Assembly (NCBI RefSeq): GCF_029589495.1
Contig: NZ_JAAIVF010000001.1
Coordinates: 1,178,001-1,242,000, forward strand
Origin: Speluncibacter jeojiensis
GTDB lineage: Bacteria > Actinomycetota > Actinomycetes > Mycobacteriales > Mycobacteriaceae
Length of the DNA stretch: 64,000 nt
Reading direction: 5' to 3'
Of this stretch, positions 53,757-62,896 are shown piece by piece; position 1 is the stretch's first letter, and each line of letters starts with the position of its first letter. Below the pieces are notes generated by a model. It did not search any database. It was not told where the DNA came from and saw nothing but the letters and a program-made list of their open reading frames with translations. Position numbers and translations under genes: made by a program.

Positions 53757-54809
53757 CTACTTCTCCCGCTCCCTGCGGTCGCGGTCCCGGCTCGGCTGGA
53801 CCCGCTTCGGTTCGCCCGGCATCTTCGGATACTGCGGCGGGTACGGCATGTCGCCGAGTCCCGCCGTCTCGTCCCGGCCCGACATCTCCAGCAGCACGTC
53901 CAGCGAGTGCGCGACCGCGTCGATGTCCGCCATCGGATCGCCGCGGCGCCCGACCAGTTCCGGCACGGTCGCGATGGTGAAGTCGTCGGGCTCCACATCG
54001 GGCAACTCGGCCCAGGTGACCGGCGTGGACACCGTAGCCGACGGTGTCTTGCGCACCGAATACGCGGACGCGATGGTCTTGTCGCGGGCGGTCTGGTTGA
54101 AGTCGACGAAGATGCGCTCGCCGCGCTCCTCCTTCCACCATGCGGTGGTGACCAGATCCGGCCCCCGCCGTTCGATCTCCCGCGCGAGCGCGATCGCGCT
54201 GCGCCGCACCTCGACGAAGTCCCACCGCGGCTCGATCCGGACGTACACGTGGATTCCACGCCCGCCCGAGGTCTTCGGATACCCGACCAGCCCCAACTCG
54301 TCGAGCAGCGGCCGCACGATCTCCAACGCCACCGCGCGCGCCTGGGCGAAACCTGTCCCCGGCTGCGGGTCCAGGTCGATGCGCAGCTCGTCAGGACGGT
54401 CTGTGTCCACACACCGCACCGGCCACGGATGGAAGGTCACGTTGCCCATCTGCGCCGCCCACACGACGTCGGCGGGATGACGCACCCGCAGCGCGTCCGC
54501 GGTACGCCCGTTGGGGTTGGTCACCCGGCAGGTGCCGATGTGCTCGGGGCGCTTGGCCGGCACCCGCTTCTGATAGATCTCCTCGCCCTCGATGCCGTCC
54601 GGGAAGCGCTGCAGGTGCGTGGGGCGGTCCCGGAGCGCCGTCATGATCCCGCCACCCTCGAGCGTGGCGATGGCGCGGTAGTAGTCGACGAGGTGCCGCT
54701 TGGTGCCGCCGGCACTGCCCAGCTTCGGGAAGTAGATCTTGTCCGGGCTCGACAACCGCACCTCGATGCCGTCGACGTCCAGCAGTTCGGCCGGCGCCTT
54801 GGCTGCCAT
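53757..54809 (-). CDS. LigD-type polymerase (archaeo-eukaryotic primase) domain protein
   Basis: A 350-residue stand-alone polymerase domain of bacterial end-joining, homologous to the Pol part of LigD. It has KIYFPKLG, the catalytic acidic pair D145/D147 in RIDLDPQPG, HPADVVWAAQMGNVTFHPWP, SGGRGIHVYVRI and the third acid region IFVDFNQTARDKTIASAYS. It adds nucleotides, often ribonucleotides, at broken ends. Its ATG overlaps the upstream ligase stop by 1 bp (TGATG), so the two are coupled, as in the Rv3730c-Rv3731 arrangement of M. tuberculosis. The C-terminus is a short basic/acidic tail. Confidence 0.92.
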   Translation of the reverse strand: MAAKAPAELLDVDGIEVRLSSPDKIYFPKLGSAGGTKRHLVDYYRAIATLEGGGIMTALRDRPTHLQRFPDGIEGEEIYQKRVPAKRPEHIGTCRVTNPNGRTADALRVRHPADVVWAAQMGNVTFHPWPVRCVDTDRPDELRIDLDPQPGTGFAQARAVALEIVRPLLDELGLVGYPKTSGGRGIHVYVRIEPRWDFVEVRRSAIALAREIERRGPDLVTTAWWKEERGERIFVDFNQTARDKTIASAYSVRKTPSATVSTPVTWAELPDVEPDDFTIATVPELVGRRGDPMADIDAVAHSLDVLLEMSGRDETAGLGDMPYPPQYPKMPGEPKRVQPSRDRDRREREK

Positions 54810-55861
54810 CAGGAGCCTCCGGCGAGAACGTCGGTCAGGTCGTAGCGCATCGGGACCTCCAGTTGGTCATAGGTGCACTGGCGTGGTTCACGGTCGGGAC
54901 GCCATCGCAGGAAGCGTCCGGCGTGTCGCAGCCGCGCGCCTTCCATCTGGTCGTATCCGATCTCCACCACCCGTTCGGGCCGCAGCGGGATCCACGACCG
55001 GTCCACTCCCGACCGCCACCGGGTCGGCTCGCCCTCCTGGGCGTCCTCGCCGGTGCGCAGTGGTTGCAGTTCCTCGAGCAGTTCCACGCGGCGCTTGTCG
55101 GTGAACGCCGAGGCGCCACCGATCATCTGCAGCTCGTCGCCTCGGTACAGCCCCAGCAGCAGCGACCCGACGCCCGGCTTGCTCTTGTGCACCCGGTACC
55201 CGACAAGCACGCAGTCGGCAGTGCGAGAGTGCTTGAGCTTGACCATCTCCCGCTTGTTCGGCAGGTACCTGCCGTCGAGCCGCTTGGCGACCACACCGTC
55301 CAGGCCGGCGCCCTCGAAGGTCTCGAACCAGTGCACGGCGACCGCGGCGTCGTCGGTCGCCGCGGTGACCTGGCACGCCGGTCCCCCGCCGACCTCGGCG
55401 AGCAACCGGTCGCGACGCGCCTCGAACGCGGCGCCCATGAGATCCTCGTCGCCGAGACAGAGCAGATCGAACGCGATGAACTGCGATGGCGTCTGCTCGG
55501 CCAGCAACCGGACCCTGCTGTCGGCAGGGTGGATCCGCTCCGACAGCGCCTCCCAGTCCAGCCGCCTGCGGCCGTCGATCACCCGCGGGACGACCAACTC
55601 GCCGTCGACGACACACCGCGGCGGTAACTCACGCAGCACCGACTGCACCATCTCGGGGAAGTACCGGGCCAGGTCCCTGCCGCCCCGCGAGCCGAGCACC
55701 ACCTCGTCGCCGTCGCGGAAGATGATGGCACGAAAGCCATCCCACTTCGGCTCGTACAACCAGGCCCGCGGCCCGTCGGACGGCTGCGACGGCACGGTGG
55801 TGGCAGCCTTGGCGAGCATCGGCTGCAACGGCGGCATGATGGGCAGCTGCACGAGTCTCAT
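54809..55861 (-). CDS. ligC: ATP-dependent DNA ligase, LigC type
   Basis: A 350-residue ligase. The nucleotidyl-transfer lysine is K39 in EPKWDGFRA (motif I). Further motifs are GSRGGRDLARYFPE, VVDGELVV (motif III), FIAFDLL (IIIa), GLDGVVAKR (IV) and KLKHSRTADCVLVGYR (V), followed by an OB-fold. The length and lack of extra domains fit LigC, a back-up ligase of actinobacterial end-joining and repair. ATG 55861; ATG 55837 (MPPLQPMLAK) is an alternative closer to the fold. Co-transcribed with the downstream polymerase. Confidence 0.92.
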   Translation of the reverse strand: MRLVQLPIMPPLQPMLAKAATTVPSQPSDGPRAWLYEPKWDGFRAIIFRDGDEVVLGSRGGRDLARYFPEMVQSVLRELPPRCVVDGELVVPRVIDGRRRLDWEALSERIHPADSRVRLLAEQTPSQFIAFDLLCLGDEDLMGAAFEARRDRLLAEVGGGPACQVTAATDDAAVAVHWFETFEGAGLDGVVAKRLDGRYLPNKREMVKLKHSRTADCVLVGYRVHKSKPGVGSLLLGLYRGDELQMIGGASAFTDKRRVELLEELQPLRTGEDAQEGEPTRWRSGVDRSWIPLRPERVVEIGYDQMEGARLRHAGRFLRWRPDREPRQCTYDQLEVPMRYDLTDVLAGGS

Positions 55862-55918
55862 CCTGACCTACCCGGGCACGTTTCGCGAGCGTTCCGGGCG
55901 GGCCGCCGGGACCGGTTC

Positions 55919-56953
55919 TCAGAGCCAGCCGCGGCGCTTGAACACCGTGTAGAGCACCACGCAGGTCAGTGCCATGAGCATCAACGCCATCGGATAGCCC
56001 CCGGCCCAGTGCAACTCGGGCATCTCGTCGAAGTTCATCCCGTACACCGTGCCGATCAGCGTGGGCGCGAACAGGATCGCCGCCCACGCCGAGACCTTCT
56101 TGATCTCCTCGTTCTGCGCATAGCTGGCCTGGGTCTGCTCCTGCGAGACGAGCGTGGCGTTGACGGTCAGGATGTTGCCGAGCAGTTCCCGGAACCCGTC
56201 GGCCCGTTCGACGACGGTGGTGGCGTGGTCGGCGACGTCGCGTAGATACTTCTGCAGTTCCTCGTCGGTGCGGTACTTGACGAACCCCGAGGACAGTTGG
56301 CGCAGCAGGCCCAGCAGCGGTTTCGTGGCGCGCTGGAACTCGATGACCTCGCGGGTCAGCTCGTAGATGCGCCGGGAGACCTTCGGGTCGCCGCCGAAGA
56401 CCTCGGTCTCGATCTCGTCGATGTCGTTCTGCAGGCCCGCCAGCACCGGCGAATAGCCGTCGACGACGGCGTCGAGGATCGCGTACAGCACCGCCTCGGG
56501 TCCGAGGCGCAGCAGGTCGGGGGTGTTCTCCATGCGGGTGCGCACCTTCGACAGGTCAGGCGACTCGCTGTGCCGGACCGTCAACACGAAGGTGGGACCG
56601 CAGAAGACGTGCAACTCGCCGAAGTCGACCCGCTCGGTCTCGTCCACGTAACGCGCGGCGCGCAGCACCACGAACAGCGTCTCGCCGTAGCGTTCGAGCT
56701 TGGGCCGCTGATGCGCGAGGATCGCGTCCTCTACTGCCAGTTCGTGCAGGTCGAACTGGCGGGCGGCGGCGAACAGTTGCTCGGGCGTCGGCCGGTACAG
56801 ACCGATCCATGCCATCGACGACTCGTCGGGCAGGCTCTTGAGAGCCTCGACGAGGGTCGGCGGGGACAGGATGCGGTGACCGTCCCGGTACACCGCGCTG
56901 TCGACCATGCTGGCCTCGACCCCGGCCGCACCGCCGTGCCCGTCGACGCTCAC
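55919..56953 (-). CDS. corA: CorA magnesium/cobalt transporter
   Basis: A 344-residue pentameric divalent-cation channel. It has a cytoplasmic funnel domain rich in helices, then two C-terminal membrane helices around the signature YGMNF, and ends with positive residues KRRGWL. GTG 56953 overlaps the stop of the LON-domain gene (GTGA), so translation is coupled; the longer in-frame extension is not needed. Third gene of a three-gene overlapping operon. Confidence 0.93.
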   Translation of the reverse strand: MSVDGHGGAAGVEASMVDSAVYRDGHRILSPPTLVEALKSLPDESSMAWIGLYRPTPEQLFAAARQFDLHELAVEDAILAHQRPKLERYGETLFVVLRAARYVDETERVDFGELHVFCGPTFVLTVRHSESPDLSKVRTRMENTPDLLRLGPEAVLYAILDAVVDGYSPVLAGLQNDIDEIETEVFGGDPKVSRRIYELTREVIEFQRATKPLLGLLRQLSSGFVKYRTDEELQKYLRDVADHATTVVERADGFRELLGNILTVNATLVSQEQTQASYAQNEEIKKVSAWAAILFAPTLIGTVYGMNFDEMPELHWAGGYPMALMLMALTCVVLYTVFKRRGWL

Positions 56954-57618
56954 GGCACCGACAACCAGAACTCGAGCTGCTCGATCCCGCTGTCGAGTAT
57001 TTCGCACAGCACCCGGACCCGCTCGGCCGCGCCCGGCGCGGACAGCACCCGCTGACGGTCCGAATCGCCCATAGGCAGCTCGCGCGCGAGCTGGAGCAGC
57101 TTGGCGCCCGGCTCGCCCCACAGGTCCACCGTCGTCGGCATGATCGGCGCCGAGGTGGAGCGCTTGAAGGCGAGCTCGTCCATCCTGTCGTCGAGGAGGC
57201 GCAGTTTGAACTCGAGCGCCATCAGGTCCTCCGGGCTGACTCCCCCGGTCGGCTGGTCCGGCCAGCCCTCCACGAGCGCCCGCGGATACGGGTCGTCGTC
57301 GAGCCAGCTACGCACCCGGATCCGTTCACACACGACCGCGTCGAGCGTGAGGCGGCCGCAGGAATGCTTGCGGGTCGAGCAGATCTCGACGATCGTCCCG
57401 ATGTCGGTGCGGACCTCGCCACCCCCGACCTCGCTGCCCCGTTCGATCAGCACCACGCCGAAACGCGGACGCTCGGACCAGGCGTCGAGGCAGTCCTGCA
57501 CCAGGGCGTGGAAGCGTGGCTCGAACACGTTGAGGGTCAGACCCTCGTCGGGCAGCGCGGTGCGCTCGAGCGGGAACATCGGCAACGGGTCGGCCGGCAC
57601 CGGCAGCGGGAAACTCAT
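56950..57618 (-). CDS. LON N-terminal (substrate-binding) domain protein
   Basis: A 222-residue protein with only the LON substrate-binding domain: LPMFPLERTALPDEGLTLNV, FEPRFHALVQDC, FGVVLIERGSEVGGG, DIGTIVEI and a helical second half. No ATPase or protease part. Role unknown; such proteins may bind unfolded or tagged substrates. Its ATG overlaps the upstream small gene and its stop overlaps corA, so it is the middle gene of a compact operon. Confidence 0.9.
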   Translation of the reverse strand: MSFPLPVPADPLPMFPLERTALPDEGLTLNVFEPRFHALVQDCLDAWSERPRFGVVLIERGSEVGGGEVRTDIGTIVEICSTRKHSCGRLTLDAVVCERIRVRSWLDDDPYPRALVEGWPDQPTGGVSPEDLMALEFKLRLLDDRMDELAFKRSTSAPIMPTTVDLWGEPGAKLLQLARELPMGDSDRQRVLSAPGAAERVRVLCEILDSGIEQLEFWLSVP

Positions 57619-57992
57619 GGCAGCCGCAACCGCGGAACCGGCGGCGGCGCCGACCGCTCGTCACCGAGTTCGCGAACCAGATGCTGCGCCCAGGCCCGCA
57701 GACCCGCGACGTCCAGGGCGTGCGGCGGGCGGTCCTCATAGGAGCCGAGCAACTCCGCGCCGCGCGTCAGCGAGTCGGCCGCCGACGCGCGATTGCCGCT
57801 CGTCGCGGCGTCCCAGCCCAGCAGCAGGCGGGTCAGCCCCTCCCACAATTCGAGTTCCTCCGCGGGCACGTCCCGCCAGGTCCGTTCGAGCAAACGCTGC
57901 GCCGGCTTCGCCTCGCCGTGGTCGAGCAGGCGCTGCACCTCGGTGATCGTCGCCGCGAGCTCGAGCGGCGGATCCTCACGCACATCGGCCAT
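57615..57992 (-). CDS. Small helical protein, possibly DUF309-like
   Basis: A 125-residue all-helical protein starting MADVREDPPLEL. The pattern AQRLLERTWRDVPAEELELWEGLTR and later LTRGAELLGSYED, DVAGLRAW weakly resembles DUF309 proteins, which have a His/Glu-Trp-containing helical hairpin, but the key HE..E motif is not clear here. First gene of the operon with the LON-domain and corA genes (ATGA overlap). Function unknown. Confidence 0.75.
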   Translation of the reverse strand: MADVREDPPLELAATITEVQRLLDHGEAKPAQRLLERTWRDVPAEELELWEGLTRLLLGWDAATSGNRASAADSLTRGAELLGSYEDRPPHALDVAGLRAWAQHLVRELGDERSAPPPVPRLRLP

Positions 57993-58142
57993 GAACTCAA
58001 TCTAGCCGTCACCCCCGACACCCGTCGGCCGGACGCACGAGCGTCGCCGATGTGACCGGCCCCGCCGCGCCGGTAGCATCCGCACCAGCCCCGGGCCGTC
58101 CCGGCCAGATCGGGGCGCGTCGTCGGAGAGGGCGGGACGGGC

Positions 58143-59507
<1,365 letters not shown>

Positions 59508-59531
59508 TGCCCGGGTGAGGGCGGGCAGAGC

Positions 59532-59720
59532 CTAGTCGTCGACGGCCAGGGCGAATTCCGGGGCGGCGACGTCGTCGTCGATCAGTCCGAGCATCTCGAG
59601 CAGGACCCGACAGTCCGGCGTGTCGACGGAATGCGCCGCCACCACCTGCTGCGCGCGCAGATACGTGCGCAGATCCATCTTCCGGTGGGTGGCGAGCGTC
59701 TCTTGACTCATGTCCCGCAT
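59532..59720 (-). CDS. Small hypothetical protein (62 residues)
   Basis: Starts MRDMSQETLATHRKMDLR with an excellent ribosome site (AGGAGG, 8 nt upstream of ATG 59720). The rest is helical and ends in an acidic tail (LIDDDVAAPEFALAVDD). No family recognised. It is convergent with the FAD oxidase gene, 24 bp away. The ribosome site makes it likely real. Confidence 0.6.
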   Translation of the reverse strand: MRDMSQETLATHRKMDLRTYLRAQQVVAAHSVDTPDCRVLLEMLGLIDDDVAAPEFALAVDD

Positions 59721-60080
59721 CTGCGTGACCTCCTGGAGGACGGCGACAGCGCCGTCCGTGCGGTTGGCGCACCTGGCGCCTCGGGATAGGAAAATTCGTC
59801 GGCGTCGAAGCGCCGTCCGCCACGACTCGACGGTCGTGACCACCCTCGTTCCACTGGCTGCGACGCTACCGCCGGACTCCGACAGCGCCGCGGCGCTTGT
59901 GCAGTGTCACATCGCATTCTGTAGGAACCCCGAACCTGCCCGAGGCCTTGTTGACCAGGCGGAATGCCGCGCTCCGGGCGAGTACCGCGGCAGGATCGCC
60001 CGCCGCACGTGCGCGCCGACGGTGATCGTTTTCGGCCGAATCCGCGAACATCGCCGCCGGGCGTGGGCAAACATTGGATC
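59721..60080. other. Interval without recognised gene
   Basis: 360 bp between the small gene and the membrane-protein gene, presumably with divergent promoters. Open frames here extend their neighbours upstream without coding character. Confidence 0.4.
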
Positions 60081-60761
60081 GTGGACGCTTTCGAGCGGGT
60101 GACGTCCTCGGGTACGTCACGGTCACCGAGGCGGACCGAGCCACCGGGCGGGCCGGCCGTGCCGGGCGTCGCGTGGTGGACGATCGTCTCGGCATCGCTG
60201 GCGCCGCTCGCGCTGGTCGGCGGCTGGATCGTCGCCGGTGCGCAGCAGCAGGGCGACTACAGCGCCGTCCGCCAGTCGATCAGCGTGCTCGCCGGAGACG
60301 CCGCGGCCGATCGCTGGATCATGACCGGCTCTCTGTTCGTGGTCGGCTGCTGCCATCTGGTCACCGCGGCGGGATTACGGCCGCTGCGACCTCTGGCCCG
60401 GTGGGTGCTCGCGCTGGGCGGGGTGCTCGGCATCGGCGTCGCCCTGTTCCCCCAGCCGGTCGACGGCGCGACACCCGCCCACCTTGTCTGCGCCATCGCG
60501 GGCGCCGTGGTGATGACGACCTGGCCGCTGCTGGCGTCGTCGCGGTCGTGGCCCTGGCCGTCCGTGCTCAGTCCGCCGGTGGCCACCGTGGTCGCGCTGC
60601 TGTTCCTGGCGCTCGCCGGCTGGCTGGGGCTCGAGGCGCTCGGCGGCAGCGGGCTCGGTCTGGCCGAGCGGGTGATGACGGGGGCGGAGACGGCGTGGCC
60701 GCTGGTCGTGGTCATCGCGCTGACCCGGCCGAACGGCGAGCCCGAACGGCGCGGGGAATAG
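60081..60761 (+). CDS. DUF998-like integral membrane protein
   Basis: About 226 residues with six hydrophobic segments: WWTIVSASLAPLALVGG, then WIMTGSLFVVGCCHLV, WVLALGGVLGIGVALF, a GAVVMTTWPLLA segment, ATVVALLFLALAGW and ETAWPLVVVIAL. The loop DYSAVRQSISVLAG after the first helix and the FPQP loop are typical of DUF998. Function unknown. The start is uncertain; GTG 60081 was taken because helix 1 begins about 30 residues later, and GTG 60159 is an alternative. Confidence 0.78.
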   Translation: MDAFERVTSSGTSRSPRRTEPPGGPAVPGVAWWTIVSASLAPLALVGGWIVAGAQQQGDYSAVRQSISVLAGDAAADRWIMTGSLFVVGCCHLVTAAGLRPLRPLARWVLALGGVLGIGVALFPQPVDGATPAHLVCAIAGAVVMTTWPLLASSRSWPWPSVLSPPVATVVALLFLALAGWLGLEALGGSGLGLAERVMTGAETAWPLVVVIALTRPNGEPERRGE

Positions 60762-60779
60762 TCCCCACCCTCCTGCGTT

Positions 60780-60795
60780 ATACCCCCATAGGTAT
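60780..60795. promoter_or_regulatory. CsoR/CstR-like inverted repeat upstream of trxA
   Basis: ATACC-CCCATA-GGTAT, 28 bp before the trxA start. It resembles operators of the CsoR family (copper-sensing CsoR/RicR or persulfide-sensing CstR), whose sites read ATACCC...GGGTAT. The right arm is shorter than the classic form. No csoR gene is in the window. Confidence 0.5.
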
Positions 60796-60822
60796 CACTT
60801 CCGGCCTCGAACAGGAGACCCC

Positions 60823-61182
60823 ATGGCAACCACCACACTGAGCGCAGCGAACTTCGAGTCCACCGTCGAGGACAACGACATCGTGCTCGTCGACTTCTGG
60901 GCGTCCTGGTGCGGACCGTGCCGGATGTTCGCGCCGGTGTACGACCGCGCCGCAGAGGCGAATCCGGACATCGTGTTCGGCAAGGTCGACACCGAGGCGG
61001 AGCAGTCACTGGCCGCTGCCGCCCAGATCAGTTCGATCCCGACGCTGATGGCGTTCCGCGAGGGGATCCTGGTCTTCTCGCAGCCCGGCGCACTGCCCGC
61101 CGCGTCCCTCGACGAGGTGATCGGCGCGGTGCGCGCGCTCGACATGGACGACGTGCGGGCACAGGTGGCCGCACAGGCCTGA
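60823..61182 (+). CDS. trxA: Thioredoxin
   Basis: A 119-residue thiol-disulfide reductant. The active site WCGPC (C30, C33) follows VLVDFWAS, the cis-proline is in SSIPTLMAF, and GALPAASLDEVI is the usual end. ATG 60823 with AGGAGA upstream. No signal peptide, so cytoplasmic. The leader has a CsoR/CstR-like repeat and a strong terminator follows, so it is a single-gene unit beside the copper genes. Confidence 0.93.
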   Translation: MATTTLSAANFESTVEDNDIVLVDFWASWCGPCRMFAPVYDRAAEANPDIVFGKVDTEAEQSLAAAAQISSIPTLMAFREGILVFSQPGALPAASLDEVIGAVRALDMDDVRAQVAAQA

Positions 61183-61214
61183 TCGCGGGCCCCGCAGACA
61201 GATCGCCCTGCAGG

Positions 61215-61255
61215 CACAAAGGAACCGCCCGGACTGACCGGGCGGTTCCTTTGTG
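61215..61255 (+). terminator. Intrinsic terminator after trxA
   Basis: A perfect 18-bp stem (61215-61232 with 61238-61255) around a 5-nt loop, with CCTTTGTG at the 3' side. It may also serve the convergent multicopper oxidase gene ending at 61400. Confidence 0.88.
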
Positions 61256-61399
61256 TATCGAGTTCAGGCCCTGCGCGATGCCCCCGACAGCACCACGCAG
61301 GGTCCCGGGAACGCTAACAGCGAGGCCTTGCGCCCGGCAATGGTACCGATCCCAAAAAAACTTGTGATCGAGCAGCAAACTGCCTGGTCAGCGCGCAGA

Positions 61400-62896
61400 T
61401 CAGCGCACGTAGTCCAGGCTCGTCATCATCCCGGCGTCCTGGTGATAGGCGTTGTGGCAGTGCAGCATCCAATCGCCCGGATTGTCGGCAACCAGGTCCA
61501 CCGCGACCGACCGCATCGGCAGCACGATCACCGTGTCCTTGCGCGGGCCCGGGGTGCCGTCGGCCCGCAGCACCTGAAAGGTGTGGCCGTGCAGGTGCAT
61601 CGGGTGCCACATCATGCTGCGATTGCGAAAGGTGAGCCGGGCCCGCTGCCCCTCCCTGATGGTCAGCGACCGCGTGTGATCGTAATCGCGCCCGTTGATC
61701 GTCCAGTTGTAGCTCATCATGTCGCCGGCGAGGTCGGCACGCAGCTGCACGTCCGGCTTGCCTTGCGGCAGCATCACATCGGGCGCGGCCACCACATCGT
61801 CGACCGTCACGAGCCGGCCGTCCAGCTCTGACGGGCGGAACGCGGCGTCCGGAGCCGACCCCGCACCGGTGGTCAGCAGCGCCCGCGCCTGGCCGTTCTT
61901 GCCTTCTGCCGACGCGACCAGCGGAAACACCCCGTCGCCGACGGTGACGAGCACGTCGTAGCGCTCGCCCATGCCCAGCAGCACTGCGTCGGTCGGCACC
62001 GGAACGACCGGGAACCCGTCGGTGTGGGTGACGGTCATCTGGTGCCCGGCAAGTGCCACCCGGAAGGCGGTGTCCGCACCGGCGTTGATGATCCGGATCC
62101 GCACCCGCTGCCCCGGCTCGGCGGTGAAGCCGGCCGGGGCCGCGGGGATCCGCCCGTTGACCAGGTAGTACGGGTAGTCGACGTCGCCCGCGTCCCCGCC
62201 GAGCAGGTTGCCCGCTTCGCCGCCGTGGTTCATGTTGCCGCCCATGCCGGGCATCGAGCTCATGTCGCCCCGGCGCAGGCCGTCGTAGATCTGCTGCGGA
62301 CTCTTGCCGACGCCGTCGGTCCAATCATCGAGCACCACAATCCATTCGGCGTCGTAGTCGCCGGGCTCGCGGGGGTCGTCGACGATCACCGGCAGGTACA
62401 GCCCGTAGTCGGTGTCGAGGCCGACGTGAGGGTGCGCCCAGTAGGTGCCCGCATCCGGCACCGAGAACCGGTAGGTGAACTCGCCGCCGGCGCCGATGTC
62501 CGGCGTGGCCGGCGCCGCGCCGTCCATGTCGTTGCGCAGGGCGATGCCGTGCCAGTGCACCGAGGTCGGGTGGTCGAGCCGGTTGGTCACCCGGACCGCC
62601 AACTCGTCGCCGACGTTCGCACGGATCAGCGGTCCGGGGACGGTGTCGCCGTAGGCGAGAGTCCGCACGGTCGGGCCGCCCAGGTCGACCTCGACGGACT
62701 GCGGGACCAGGTCCGCGGTGACCGTCCTGCCGGTGTGCGGGCGGCGCGCCTCGGCGGCGGCGACGGCCTGTCCATCAATCGCGCTGCCGCTGCCGCTTCC
62801 GGACGTCCCCGACGAGCCGCACGCCGCGAGCGCGAACCCGCCGAGCCCGACCGCGGAGGCGGCGAGGAAGCCGCGCCGGGTGATCGGCCGGTTCAT
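61400..62896 (-). CDS. Multicopper oxidase (CueO-like), Tat-exported lipoprotein
   Basis: A 498-residue laccase-like oxidase. The N-terminus has a twin-arginine RRGFL (residues 7-11) and a lipobox LAAC with C26, so it should be folded with copper, exported by Tat and lipid-anchored. Copper motifs: HWHG, WAHPHVG, HPMHLHGH and the type 1/3 site HCHNAYHQDAGM. A Met-rich loop (SSMPGMGGNMNH) suggests Cu(I) binding, as in CueO. Its ATG overlaps the stop of the upstream P-type ATPase by 1 bp (TGATG), so both belong to one copper-resistance operon. Likely role: oxidising Cu(I) outside the membrane. Confidence 0.93.
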   Translation of the reverse strand: MNRPITRRGFLAASAVGLGGFALAACGSSGTSGSGSGSAIDGQAVAAAEARRPHTGRTVTADLVPQSVEVDLGGPTVRTLAYGDTVPGPLIRANVGDELAVRVTNRLDHPTSVHWHGIALRNDMDGAAPATPDIGAGGEFTYRFSVPDAGTYWAHPHVGLDTDYGLYLPVIVDDPREPGDYDAEWIVVLDDWTDGVGKSPQQIYDGLRRGDMSSMPGMGGNMNHGGEAGNLLGGDAGDVDYPYYLVNGRIPAAPAGFTAEPGQRVRIRIINAGADTAFRVALAGHQMTVTHTDGFPVVPVPTDAVLLGMGERYDVLVTVGDGVFPLVASAEGKNGQARALLTTGAGSAPDAAFRPSELDGRLVTVDDVVAAPDVMLPQGKPDVQLRADLAGDMMSYNWTINGRDYDHTRSLTIREGQRARLTFRNRSMMWHPMHLHGHTFQVLRADGTPGPRKDTVIVLPMRSVAVDLVADNPGDWMLHCHNAYHQDAGMMTSLDYVR

